64,000 nt of DNA from Streptomyces sp. B21-105. Its GTDB lineage: Bacteria; Actinomycetota; Actinomycetes; Streptomycetales; Streptomycetaceae. A program made the translations under genes and the position numbers. The notes beneath the pieces were generated by a model. That model was given only the letters and a program-made list of their open reading frames with translations, did not search any database and was not told the origin of the DNA. Location of the stretch: contig NZ_JARUMJ010000001.1 of the NCBI RefSeq assembly GCF_036898465.1, positions 2,418,001 through 2,482,000 of the forward strand, given 5' to 3'. Positions within the stretch are counted from its first letter, which is position 1. Each line of letters starts with the position of its first letter. This document shows, piece after piece, positions 14,319-22,200 of the stretch.

Positions 14319-15794
14319 TTACCGCTTGTGGCGCTTCCACGGCCCGGTGATCGCCAGCATGATGCCGGGCGTCTGGATGTTGGCGTACAGGGTGTGGCCG
14401 TCGGGCGAGAAGGTGACCCCGGTGAACTCGCTGTATTCCGGCTCGTCCTCGGTGCCGATGTTCAGTTCGTTGCGGGCGATGGGGTAGGTGCGGCCGCTGT
14501 CGGTGGCCCCGAAGAGGTGCTGGACGCCCTCGCCGTCCTCGGCGATGACGAGGCCGCCGTAAGGGGAGACGGTGATGTTGTCGGGGCCGTCGAAGGCGCC
14601 GTCGGCGGACGGGGCGGGGTTCACCCCGAGCAGCACCTTCAGGGTCAGTGTGCGGCGCTCGGGGTAGTAGAACCACACGGCGCCGTCGTGCTGCACGGGG
14701 CTCTCGTCACGGGCGTAGGAGGAGACGATGTAGGTGCCGCCGTCGGCCCACCACATGCCCTCCAGCTTGCGGGCGCGGGTGACCTGGCCGGCGGTGAACT
14801 GCTTGCGGACGGGCACCGTGCGTGCGTCGTGGTCGGGCACGTCGACCCAGTCGACGCCGTACACGGTGCCGGTCTTCGTGGCGCGGGAGAGGTCGTCGAC
14901 GAACTTGCCTTTCGAGTCGAAGCACTTGAAGGCCTGGAGGACGCCCGCGTCGTCGGCGAGGGTGCGCAGCCTGCCGCGGCCGTGCCGGAAGCCGGCCGGC
15001 GGGGTCCAGCGGAAGAGCAGCCCGTTGGGTCCCGAGGCGTCCTCGGTGAGGTAGGCGTGGCCGCGTCGGGGGTCGATGACGACGGCCTCGTGGGCGTAGC
15101 GGCCGAACGCCTTGACGGGCTTGGGGGCGCGGTTGGCGCGGCGGTCGGCGGGGTCGACCTCGAAGACGTAGCCGTGGTCCTTGGTCATGCCGTTCTGGCC
15201 GGCCTGGTCCTCGGTCTCCTCGCCGGTGAGCCAGGTGCCCCAAGGCGTGGTGCCGCCCGCGCAGTTGATGGAGGTGCCGGCGATGCCGACCCATTCGGCG
15301 ACGTGCCCGCCGGGACGCACCTCGACGACCGTGCAGCCGCCCGAGGCCGCCGGGTCGTAGACCAGGCCCTCGGTCAGGGGCACCGGGTGCTGCCAGTCGG
15401 AGCGCGGTCCCTTCAGCTCGTGGTTGTTGACGAGCAGGGTCGAGCCGCGCGGGCCGCAGAAGGCGGCGGTGCCGTCGTGGTTGGACGGGGTGATCTCGCC
15501 GGACTCGAGCCTGGTCCTGCCGCTGTACGTGATGACGCGGTACTTGAAACCGGCGGGCAGGGCGAGGAGGCCGTGGGGGTCGGGGAGCAGCGGTCCGTAG
15601 CCGACGCCCTGGTGTCCGGCGGCGGCCGGCGTGTGCGACGCGTCCCCGGGGTGCCCGGCGGCCGCGGTGTGGTCGGTGTCCGTGGCGGCGAGGGCGTTCG
15701 GCGCGCTGGCGAGGGCGCCTGCGCTGCCCGCCAGCGCGACACCGGCGCCGGTGAGCGCGGACTGCCTGGCGAAGTCCCTGCGGGTGAGCGACAT
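14319..15794 (-). CDS. PhoX-like (DUF839) Tat-exported phosphatase/beta-propeller protein
   Basis: This 491-residue protein begins with a twin-arginine signal (TRRDFARQS at residues 4-12, hydrophobic stretch to about 32, alanine-rich cleavage region). The body has repeated blade-like segments (LLVNNHELKG, TWLTGEETE, HEAVVIDPRRGHAYLTED, GGTYIVSSYARDE, GPDNITVSPYGGLVIAEDG) typical of DUF839/PhoX proteins. PhoX is an extracellular calcium/iron-dependent alkaline phosphatase. Whether this paralogue keeps activity cannot be told by eye. The ATG at 15794 has AGGAGA seven bases upstream, which the longer alternative lacks. PHO-box-like repeats lie about 75-95 bp upstream, suggesting induction by phosphate limitation. 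Confidence 0.82.
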   Translation of the reverse strand: MSLTRRDFARQSALTGAGVALAGSAGALASAPNALAATDTDHTAAAGHPGDASHTPAAAGHQGVGYGPLLPDPHGLLALPAGFKYRVITYSGRTRLESGEITPSNHDGTAAFCGPRGSTLLVNNHELKGPRSDWQHPVPLTEGLVYDPAASGGCTVVEVRPGGHVAEWVGIAGTSINCAGGTTPWGTWLTGEETEDQAGQNGMTKDHGYVFEVDPADRRANRAPKPVKAFGRYAHEAVVIDPRRGHAYLTEDASGPNGLLFRWTPPAGFRHGRGRLRTLADDAGVLQAFKCFDSKGKFVDDLSRATKTGTVYGVDWVDVPDHDARTVPVRKQFTAGQVTRARKLEGMWWADGGTYIVSSYARDESPVQHDGAVWFYYPERRTLTLKVLLGVNPAPSADGAFDGPDNITVSPYGGLVIAEDGEGVQHLFGATDSGRTYPIARNELNIGTEDEPEYSEFTGVTFSPDGHTLYANIQTPGIMLAITGPWKRHKR

Positions 15795-15869
15795 GGTGTG
15801 TCTCCTGAGACGGTGAAGTGCCGGGGAGGGTGGTGGACCTCGGTTCGGCGTCACCGTCCCGTCCATGCC

Positions 15870-15889
15870 TGAACGGGGATTGAACGGGG
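15870..15889 (-). promoter_or_regulatory. PHO-box-like 11-nt direct repeat upstream of the phoX-like gene
   Basis: Read on the minus strand, two GTTCA-containing units (CCCCGTTCA at 15881-15889 and at 15870-15878) lie exactly 11 nt apart. This matches the direct-repeat spacing and core of Streptomyces PhoP boxes. The site is about 75-95 bp upstream of the start codon, a position where PhoP could activate. Outside the GTTCA cores the match to consensus is partial. Confidence 0.5.
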
Positions 15890-15922
15890 GGCGGCTGCGC
15901 GGGACCCGCTTTCATGAATCCG

Positions 15923-15996
15923 TACGGATTCCCTACGGATTTCCCTGCGGATCCACTGCGGATCCACTGCGGACCCACTACGGATTCACTGCGTAC
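15923..15996. repeat. Array of six to seven 11-nt direct repeats
   Basis: Units TACGGATTCCC, TACGGATTTCCC (12 nt), TGCGGATCCAC twice, TGCGGACCCAC and TACGGATTCAC run head to tail from 15923 to 15989, with a partial seventh to about 15996. The period of one helical turn and the position upstream of the phoX-like promoter suggest a row of regulator binding sites. The units differ from the GTTCA-type PHO core. Confidence 0.65.
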
Positions 15997-16037
15997 GCAT
16001 CGGGCCGCGGAACCTCGCAGAGGCCCCCCGGGGATGG

Positions 16038-17465
16038 TCAGCCGCCCTGCTGGGAGCGCGCCTTGAAGGCGGCCTTGCGGGCCTCCTTCGCGATGCGCTT
16101 GTCGGGGTGCAGGCGTCCCATCGCCTCGAGGACGTCGGGGGTGGCAGGGTGGTCGACGCGCCAGGCGGCCGCGAAGAACCCGCTGTGCTGCTGTGCCAGT
16201 CCCTCGACGAGGGCCTGGAGTTCCTCGGAGTTGCCCTCGGCGGCGAGTTGTGCGGCCAGGGTGTCGACGGTGAGCCAGAAGACCAGGTCCTCGGAGGGCG
16301 CGGGCACGTCCGTCGCGCCGAGTTCGCTGAGCCAGACACGGGCCAGGCCGCCGAGTTCGGCGTCGTCGAGGACCTCGCGGACAGCGGGCTCGGCCTGGCC
16401 GCCGACCAGGGAGAGGGCCTGCTGGCAGCGCAGTCGGCGCAGCGGGGCGCCCGGGTCCGAGCCGCGGGCGGCGGCCAGCAGCTCCCGGGCGGCGGCGAGC
16501 GGTTCGCGGCGGACCAGCCAGTGCTCGGTCTCGGCGAGGGCGGCGCGCGAGCCGTAGCCGGCGCTGCCGTCGAGGAGGACGTCGGCGCCCTTGTCGGCGA
16601 GGTCGCCGACGGCGGGGGCGTCGAAGCCGGCCTCCAGCAGCCGGGTCCGCATGCCGTGGAGGCCGAGCGGGGTGAGGCGGACCATGCCGTAGCGGGAGAC
16701 GTCCGTCTCGTCGACCGGGGCGGCGGGCTCCTCGTCGGGGTCCGCCATCAGGGCCTCGTCGACGGGGCGGTAGGCGACGAGGCCGATGGGCTCCAGGAGC
16801 CTGAACTGGTCGTCGAGCCGCATCATCGCGTCGGAGACCTGCTCCAGGACGTCGTTGGTGGGCTCGTCCATGTCGCCGGGCACCAGCATGGAGGCGGCGA
16901 GCGCGGGGAGCGGGACGGTGCCGTCGCCGGGGCCGTCCTCGCTGGCGGTGAGGAGGTAGAGGTTGCCGAGCACGCCGTCGAGGAACTCCGTCTCGGCCTC
17001 GGGGTTCCAGTCGAGCCGGGAGAAGTCGACCTCCCCGCCCTCGTCCATCGCGTCCATCAGCTCGTCCAGGTCGGGGACGGCCGCGTCGGCGAGCACGGTC
17101 TCGAGGGCGGTGAGCCAGACGGCGAGGACGTCGTGCGGGGAGCCGGCGGTGAGCAGGGCCAGTTCCTCGCCCGCCGTGACGGTGCCGGCCTCCTCGTCGA
17201 CGATCTCCACGAGTCCGGCGTCCACGGCGACCCGCCAGGCCTCGCTCGCGTAGGCCGCGGCGTCCTCCCCGGTCAGGCCGAGAACCTCGGCGGCGGACGC
17301 CAGTTGCTCCTCGACGAGCCCGCCGCCGGCGTCGACCCGGGTGTCGGGGCCGGCCCAGCGGGCGAGCAGAACGGCCCGGGAGAGCAACGGCGTGGACAGC
17401 GCGTCGCGCGCCAGCTCCGCTTCGGGGTGCAGGCGCACCGGCGGCAGGGGGGAGCTGTCTGACAT
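16038..17465 (-). CDS. Conserved hypothetical protein (acidic, helical)
   Basis: This 475-residue protein is unfamiliar. It is rich in Ala, Leu, Asp and Glu, has no signal peptide or membrane segment, and looks almost entirely helical. The first third (RDALSTPLLSRAVLLARWAG) and the middle (PVDETDVSRYGMVRLTPLGLHGMRTRLLEAG) look like globular blocks, and the middle part has the feel of a winged-helix end. The C-terminus is basic (IAKEARKAAFKARSQ). The ATG at 17465 has a good TAGGAGA ribosome site. It stands alone between two phosphate-type genes and is divergent from the nuclease gene. No function is proposed. Confidence 0.7.
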   Translation of the reverse strand: MSDSSPLPPVRLHPEAELARDALSTPLLSRAVLLARWAGPDTRVDAGGGLVEEQLASAAEVLGLTGEDAAAYASEAWRVAVDAGLVEIVDEEAGTVTAGEELALLTAGSPHDVLAVWLTALETVLADAAVPDLDELMDAMDEGGEVDFSRLDWNPEAETEFLDGVLGNLYLLTASEDGPGDGTVPLPALAASMLVPGDMDEPTNDVLEQVSDAMMRLDDQFRLLEPIGLVAYRPVDEALMADPDEEPAAPVDETDVSRYGMVRLTPLGLHGMRTRLLEAGFDAPAVGDLADKGADVLLDGSAGYGSRAALAETEHWLVRREPLAAARELLAAARGSDPGAPLRRLRCQQALSLVGGQAEPAVREVLDDAELGGLARVWLSELGATDVPAPSEDLVFWLTVDTLAAQLAAEGNSEELQALVEGLAQQHSGFFAAAWRVDHPATPDVLEAMGRLHPDKRIAKEARKAAFKARSQQGG

Positions 17466-17554
17466 CGGCTGGTTCTCCTAGGCGCGTCGTGCCACCGGCC
17501 CGGCTGTGGGCACTGGGCCACTCAGCCTAGACGGATATGGCCCCATGCCGCCCG

Positions 17555-17587
17555 GTTCATCTCCCGGTCAGGTTCCGTACATGGCCG
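17555..17587 (+). promoter_or_regulatory. PHO box upstream of the secreted nuclease gene
   Basis: Three consecutive 11-nt units, GTTCATCTCCC, GGTCAGGTTCC and GTACATGGCCG, fit the Streptomyces PHO-box form, in which each direct repeat begins G(G/T)TCA; the third unit is degenerate. A TTGACA -35-like hexamer follows at 17593-17598. PhoP activation of a phosphate-scavenging nuclease would fit known biology of the regulon. Confidence 0.55.
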
Positions 17588-17622
17588 AAACCTTGACAAG
17601 TGGCCTGACCAGGCAGGAGATT

Positions 17623-17675
17623 GACGCGCGTAGAAATCCGCTGGACATGTGTTCACCGTAGTTTCTACGCGCGTC
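17623..17675. promoter_or_regulatory. 14-bp perfect inverted repeat in the nuclease 5' region
   Basis: GACGCGCGTAGAAA (17623-17636) and its exact reverse complement (17662-17675) flank a 25-nt spacer that itself contains GTTCACCG. It lies 118-170 bp before the TTG start. It could be an operator pair or a stem in a long mRNA leader. The rest of the 327-bp gap between the divergent genes (17466-17792) shows only C-rich leader sequence. Confidence 0.55.
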
Positions 17676-17792
17676 GCGAATCGCCCCACCGGTCGCGGCT
17701 CCCGCGTCTTTGCTCCACCCTCGTCCCGACTCCCCCCTCATCCCTGCTCCACTCTCGTCCCGGCGCTCACGTACGTCCCCGGAGGGATTCCG

Positions 17793-19619
17793 TTGCCGAG
17801 CAAGAAGTCCGCGCGTCTCGCCGCGCTCACCGTCGCCGCAGTATGTTCCGCGGCCTCCACCGTCGCCCTGTCCGCACCCGCGCACGCGGAGACGGTGGCC
17901 GTTCACGACATCCAGGGCACCACCCGGATATCGCCGTACGTCGGCAAGGCGGTCACGGGTGTGGCCGGAATCGTCACCGGCGTGCGCACCTACGGTTCGT
18001 CCAAGGGGTTCTGGATCCAGGATCCGAACCCGGACGCCGACCCGGCCACCAGTGAGGGCGTCTTCGTCTTCACCAGCTCCGCCCCGAAGGTCGCCGTCGG
18101 CGACTTGGTCACGGTCACCGGCACGGTGTCGGAGTTCGTGCCCGGCGGCACGTCGAGCGGCAACCAGTCGATCACGGAGATCACCAAGCCGACGGTGACG
18201 GTCGTCTCCAGCGGCAACGCGGTCCCGGCGGCGGCCGTGGTGAACTCGCGGTCGGTCCCGGCCGCCTACACCCCGGCCGGCGACGCCGCCGCGGCCAACT
18301 CGATCAACGGCCTGACGCTGCGGCCCCGCACCTATGCCCTGGACTACTACGAGTCCCTCGAGGGCATGAACGTCCAGGTCGCCGACGCGCGCGTGGTGAC
18401 CGCGACCGACCCGTTCACCGAGCTGTGGGTCACGGTGAAACCGCGGGAGAACGCCGGCCGCCGCGGCGGCACGCTGTACGGCTCCTACACCTCGCAGAAC
18501 ACCGGCCGGCTGCAGATCCAGTCGCTCGGCGCGACGGCCGACTTCCCCGTCGCGAACGTCGGTGACGCCCTCACCGGCGTCACCGCGGGCCCCCTGGACT
18601 ACAACCAGTTCGGCGGCTACACGCTCGTCGCGAACCAGCTCGGCGCACTGAAGAGCGGCGGCCTGCAACGGGAGACGACGCAGAAGCAGAAGAAGAACGA
18701 GCTGGCGGTCGCGACGTACAACGTCGAGAACCTCGACCCGTCGGACGCCACGTTCGAGGAGCACGCCGCCGCGATCGTGAACAACCTCAAGGCGCCCGAC
18801 ATCGTGTCCCTGGAGGAGATCCAGGACAACAACGGCGCGACGAACGACGGCACGGTCGCCGCCGACCTCACGGTCGGCAAGCTGATCGACGCGATCGTGG
18901 CCGCCGGCGGCCCGCGCTACGACTGGCGCTCCATCGACCCGGCGAACAACGCGGACGGCGGCGAGCCGGGCGGGAACATCCGCCAGGTGTTCCTGTTCAA
19001 CCCGCAGCGGGTCTCGTTCACCGACCGCGCGGGCGGCGACTCCACGTCGGCCGTCGCCGTCTCCAAGGTGCGCGGCAAGGCGCAGCTCAGCGCCTCGCCC
19101 GGCCGGATCGCCCCCGCCGACGCGGCCTGGGCGAACAGCCGCAAGCCGCTGGCCGGCGAGTTCGTCTTCCGCGGCCGCACGGTCTTCGTGATCGCCAACC
19201 ACTTCAACTCCAAGGGCGGCGACCAGGGGCTGACCTCGCAGTACCAGCCGGTGGCGCGCAGCTCGGAGGTCCAGCGCCACCAGCAGGCGACGCTGGTCAA
19301 CGCGTTCGTCAAGGACATCCTCGACGTGCAGAAGAACGCGGACGTCGTCGCGCTCGGCGACATCAACGACTTCGAGTTCTCCGGCACCGCGCAGATCCTC
19401 GAGAGCGACGGCGCGCTGTGGTCGGCGATCAAGTCGCTGCCCCGCAGCGAGCGCTACAGCTACGACTACCAGGGCAACCAGCAGGTTCTGGACCAGATCC
19501 TGGTGAGCCCGTCGATCCGGCGCGGCTGCGGCTTCGAGTACGACAGCGTGCACATCAACTCGGAGTTCCACGACCAGATCAGCGACCACGACCCGCAGGT
19601 GCTGCGCTTCGAGCCGTGA
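17793..19619 (+). CDS. Secreted endonuclease/exonuclease/phosphatase-family nuclease
   Basis: This 608-residue exported protein starts at a TTG with a strong GGAGGG ribosome site six bases upstream. The signal peptide is basic (SKKSARL), then hydrophobic, and ends at SAPAHA (about residue 32). Residues about 35-290 form an OB-like/YhcR-type beta domain (VAVHDIQGTTRISPYVGKAV). The C-terminal half is an EEP nuclease fold with catalytic landmarks ATYNVENLD, SLEEIQDNNG, NHFNSKGGD, GDINDFE and the final SDHDPQV. It should degrade extracellular DNA or RNA, supplying phosphate. The PHO-box-like sites upstream agree. A longer frame from 17649 lacks a ribosome site and would bury the signal peptide. 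Confidence 0.85.
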   Translation: MPSKKSARLAALTVAAVCSAASTVALSAPAHAETVAVHDIQGTTRISPYVGKAVTGVAGIVTGVRTYGSSKGFWIQDPNPDADPATSEGVFVFTSSAPKVAVGDLVTVTGTVSEFVPGGTSSGNQSITEITKPTVTVVSSGNAVPAAAVVNSRSVPAAYTPAGDAAAANSINGLTLRPRTYALDYYESLEGMNVQVADARVVTATDPFTELWVTVKPRENAGRRGGTLYGSYTSQNTGRLQIQSLGATADFPVANVGDALTGVTAGPLDYNQFGGYTLVANQLGALKSGGLQRETTQKQKKNELAVATYNVENLDPSDATFEEHAAAIVNNLKAPDIVSLEEIQDNNGATNDGTVAADLTVGKLIDAIVAAGGPRYDWRSIDPANNADGGEPGGNIRQVFLFNPQRVSFTDRAGGDSTSAVAVSKVRGKAQLSASPGRIAPADAAWANSRKPLAGEFVFRGRTVFVIANHFNSKGGDQGLTSQYQPVARSSEVQRHQQATLVNAFVKDILDVQKNADVVALGDINDFEFSGTAQILESDGALWSAIKSLPRSERYSYDYQGNQQVLDQILVSPSIRRGCGFEYDSVHINSEFHDQISDHDPQVLRFEP

Positions 19620-19641
19620 TCCACGGCGGGGTCAGGCCGGG

Positions 19642-20374
19642 TCAGGACCGGCTGAACACGCCGTTCAGCCAGTCCTGCCACGCCTTCCCCGTCGCCCCGG
19701 CGTCGGCGTCCGGCGCGAAGTCGTGGACGCTGACGCCGACCGGGGCGCCCCAGCGGCCGCGGCCGAAGACCCGGATGAGGGCGGTGTCGGTGCGCAGTCC
19801 GAGGAAGTACGGGTTGCGGTAGTCCAGCACGGCGTCGAACCCCCGCGGCCCGCGCACGGTCACCCGGGCGCCCTGGGCGTCGTCCGCCGAGAGACCGAGC
19901 GCCGCACCGACCTCGGCGAGGGCGTCGGACGTGGCCGAAGCCGCGGGTCCCTCGGCCGAGGCGAAGGTCACCGGGCGGGGCGCGAAGTGCGTCAGGTACT
20001 CGCGCAGGGTGTGCAGATAGAAGTCGGTGTGCTTGGCCGCGCCGTCGTACTGGTTGTCCCAGTCGTCCGTGAAGATGCCGCTGTGCACATAGCGGACCCA
20101 GGCCCGCCGTCCGCCGTCGCGCGCCTCGATGACGTGCTCGAGCTGGTTCGCGCTCTGGGCGCCGAACCCGACGTCCTCGCTGCGGACGGTGAGGTGGTGC
20201 GGCGGGTCCCAGGCGGTGACGGTCGAACCGAAGGCGGCGGCGCCGCCCACCCGCGGCTCGGGCGGGTCCATCGGCCACAGATAGGCGCCGGTGCCGTGGG
20301 TGACGGCCTCCCACACCTGCTCCGGGGTGGCGTCGACCTCGAACTCGCTGACGATCTCGAATTCCTTGGACGTG
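19642..20374 (-). pseudogene. SRPBCC-domain (AHSA1-like) gene with 5' end displaced by an IS element
   Basis: About 240 codons of an activator-of-Hsp90/SRPBCC-type protein are intact, from TSKEFEIVSEFEVDATPEQVWEAVT to the stop. These include the typical N-terminal beta strand, the TPEQVWEAVT helix and TAWDPPHHLTV. Upstream of the ACG (Thr) codon there is no in-frame ATG or GTG outside the IS element. On the far side of the element, an ideal CAGGAG ribosome site followed by CTCACCAT is left stranded just after the ArsR-like gene stop. The original order was therefore probably regulator then SRPBCC gene in one operon, now interrupted exactly at the start codon. Expression from inside the element (for example an ATG at 20454) is possible but would add about 27 foreign residues. 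Confidence 0.72.
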
Positions 20375-20380
20375 ACTACT

Positions 20381-20400
20381 CCCCCGCATAAATGCGGGGG
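20381..20400 (-). promoter_or_regulatory. IS right-end hairpin and probable omega-RNA 3' scaffold
   Basis: CCCCCGCAT and ATGCGGGGG form a 9-bp hairpin with an AA loop, just downstream of the tnpB stop. In IS605 elements this end is the TnpA recognition hairpin, and transcripts running through it carry the TnpB guide. The guide would be the first flanking bases on the minus strand, inside the SRPBCC gene. Confidence 0.6.
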
Positions 20401-20407
20401 CTTCTCG

Positions 20408-21622
20408 TCAAGCTGGTTGAGCTTGACGACGGGCCAGCCCGGCCCGCAGAACATTGGAAGCTCCCACGACGTCAGCGTGCGCCCGGTGGCCGCATCCAAC
20501 GCAGTGGAACTTCTCCTGTGTGGGCCGGTTCTCCACGCTGACGTGCCCGCATTCGGGGCATGTCCGAGAGGTGTTGCGGGGGTCCACGGCGATCACGTCA
20601 CGTCCGGCGCTTTCAGCCTTGGCGTGCAGGATCGTCAGGAACACCCCCCATCCGGCATCCGAGATCGAGCGGTTGAGGCCCGTCTTCGCCGCCGCGCCGT
20701 TGGGCAGGAATGCCCCTGGCGTGTCGGGGTCGGGCTTGGGTGCGGCGGTGCGCACCATGTTGCGGATCGTCAGGTTCTCGTGCGCGATGAGGTCGTGGTC
20801 GCGGACGAGGTCGAGCGCGGTCTTGTGTGCGTGGTCCAGGCGCTGACGCCGCACCTTGCGGTGCAGGTCGGCGACGCGCTCGACGGCCCGCTGGTGGTTC
20901 TTCGTCCGCTTGTCGCGGCGCACTCGTCCGAAGGTGGACAGCTTCCGTTGTGCGGCTTCGAGCTTCGCTGTGGCCTTGCGGCCGTGGCGCGGGTTGTCGA
21001 TGTGCTCGCCGTTGGAGGTGGTGAGGAAGGAGGCGATGCCCATGTCGATGCCGACCACGGACCCTGTCCTGGGCAGCGGCTCGGGCTGGGCCTGCTCGGC
21101 GGTCAGCACCACGTACCAGCGCTTGCCCTCGCGCTTGACGGACACGGTCTTGACCTTGCCAGCCACGGGCCGGTGCTGCTTGACCTTGACGTGCCCGACG
21201 CCTTGGAGGCGTACGCGGGTCTGCGGATCATGCGGGGTGGAGTCCCAGCGGCAGCCGTCGCCGTCCTTGGGGAAGTCCACCGTGTCGAACCAGTTGACTC
21301 CCCGCAAGCGCGGGTAGCCGGGCGTCTCGCCGTGCTTGATGCGGCGGAAGAACGCGGCGAACGCCTTGTCGAGGCGCCGCAAGGTGGCTTGCTGGCTGGA
21401 GAACGACCAGCGGCCCTGACGCTCCGGGTCGAACGCCCGGATCTCCTTGAGCTGCGCGGACTGCATCCCGTACTTGATGCTCGTCTTCGACACGTGCCGG
21501 TAGGCGTCACGCCGTTCCTGCAAGGCCCCGTTGTAGAGCGAGCAGTGATCGCGCAGCATCTCGCCGAGAGCGGCGGACTGGCCCACGGTGGGCCGCATGA
21601 GGAACTTGTACGCACGGATCAT
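20408..21622 (-). CDS. tnpB: TnpB RNA-guided nuclease (OMEGA effector)
   Basis: This 404-residue TnpB has an N-terminal helix-turn-helix/wedge region (MIRAYKFLMRPT), a RuvC-like nuclease with all three acidic residues in place (D193 in GIDMG, E282 in AHENL, D384 in ADVVGASN) and an intact zinc finger C355/C358 with C374/C377. The catalytic set is complete, so it should be an active guide-RNA-directed DNA nuclease, the ancestor type of Cas12. The ATG at 21622 has a GGAAGGGGG ribosome site. It diverges from tnpA. Such nucleases cut the empty donor site and favour element retention. Confidence 0.92.
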   Translation of the reverse strand: MIRAYKFLMRPTVGQSAALGEMLRDHCSLYNGALQERRDAYRHVSKTSIKYGMQSAQLKEIRAFDPERQGRWSFSSQQATLRRLDKAFAAFFRRIKHGETPGYPRLRGVNWFDTVDFPKDGDGCRWDSTPHDPQTRVRLQGVGHVKVKQHRPVAGKVKTVSVKREGKRWYVVLTAEQAQPEPLPRTGSVVGIDMGIASFLTTSNGEHIDNPRHGRKATAKLEAAQRKLSTFGRVRRDKRTKNHQRAVERVADLHRKVRRQRLDHAHKTALDLVRDHDLIAHENLTIRNMVRTAAPKPDPDTPGAFLPNGAAAKTGLNRSISDAGWGVFLTILHAKAESAGRDVIAVDPRNTSRTCPECGHVSVENRPTQEKFHCVGCGHRAHADVVGASNVLRAGLARRQAQPA

Positions 21623-21672
21623 CCGGCCCACCCCCTTCCTGGTCGTTGCGATCACCCTACTACCCTTGGGGT

Positions 21673-22104
21673 ATGTCACCACGCTGGGAACCAGACACCG
21701 ATATCCGCAGGGGGCGTCACGTCACCTTCGATCTCCACGCCCACTTGGTGTTCGTCACCAGATACCGGAAGGGAATCTTCGATGACGAGATGCTTCGGCG
21801 ATGCGAAGAGATCATGCGGGAGGTCTGCGACAAGTTCGAGGTGGAGCTACGCGAGTTCAACGGCGAGCGTGATCACGTGCACCTGCTCGTGCACTACCCG
21901 TCCAAGCTCGCCCTCTCCAAGCTGGTCAACAGCCTCAAGGGCGTCAGCTCCCGGTACCTGCGCGCCGAATACACCGGCCGCGTCAACCGAACCGGGATGG
22001 GATCGGTGTTCTGGTCCCGCTCGTACTTCGCGGCCTCCTGCGGCGGAGCGCCGCTGTCGATCATCCGTCAGTACATCGAGGGCCAGCGCCGCCCCCTGTC
22101 CTGA
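21673..22104 (+). CDS. tnpA: IS200/IS605 TnpA Y1 HUH transposase
   Basis: The protein has 143 residues, the normal size for this family. The HUH metal-binding motif is H68-V-H70 in GERDHVHLLVHYP, and the catalytic tyrosine is Tyr134 in SIIRQYIEGQ. It acts as a dimer on single-stranded ends, recognising the subterminal hairpins, and moves the element during replication. The start at 21673 leaves 50 bp to the divergent tnpB start. Nothing suggests decay. Confidence 0.92.
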   Translation: MSPRWEPDTDIRRGRHVTFDLHAHLVFVTRYRKGIFDDEMLRRCEEIMREVCDKFEVELREFNGERDHVHLLVHYPSKLALSKLVNSLKGVSSRYLRAEYTGRVNRTGMGSVFWSRSYFAASCGGAPLSIIRQYIEGQRRPLS

Positions 22105-22145
22105 CCTCAACGAACAACGGTGCTCCGCACCGTTCCGCTTTCCCG

Positions 22146-22163
22146 CCCCGGCTGAAGCCGGGG
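22146..22163. promoter_or_regulatory. IS left-end hairpin
   Basis: CCCCGGC-TGAA-GCCGGGG is a perfect 7-bp stem with a tetraloop, 42 bp 3' of tnpA and near the element boundary. It is the expected TnpA recognition structure at the tnpA-side end. Confidence 0.6.
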
Positions 22164-22200
22164 ATACCCAGCGGAGGACCTGATGGTGAGCTCCTGCTGC

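Larger units (their letters stand above)
20375..22178. mobile_element. IS200/IS605-family element with divergent tnpA and tnpB
   Basis: This is a 1.8-kb element with tnpA (plus) and tnpB (minus) diverging from a 50-bp centre, the layout known for IS608-type elements. It is bounded by subterminal hairpins (20381-20400 on the tnpB side, 22146-22163 on the tnpA side). There are no terminal inverted repeats or target duplication, as expected for single-strand HUH transposition. Exact ends are uncertain by a few bases. Both genes look intact, so the element may be active. It interrupts an ArsR-like/SRPBCC gene pair. Confidence 0.85.

Noticed and set aside
15923..15996. Regular short repeats resembling a CRISPR array
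   Set aside because: The repeats are 11 nt with no spacers and no cas genes nearby. They fit a regulator binding array.
20375..22178. Possible prophage or larger genomic island around the IS element
   Set aside because: Only tnpA and tnpB are present, and the flanking genes are ordinary chromosomal ones with matching codon use. No integrase, tRNA attachment site or phage genes.
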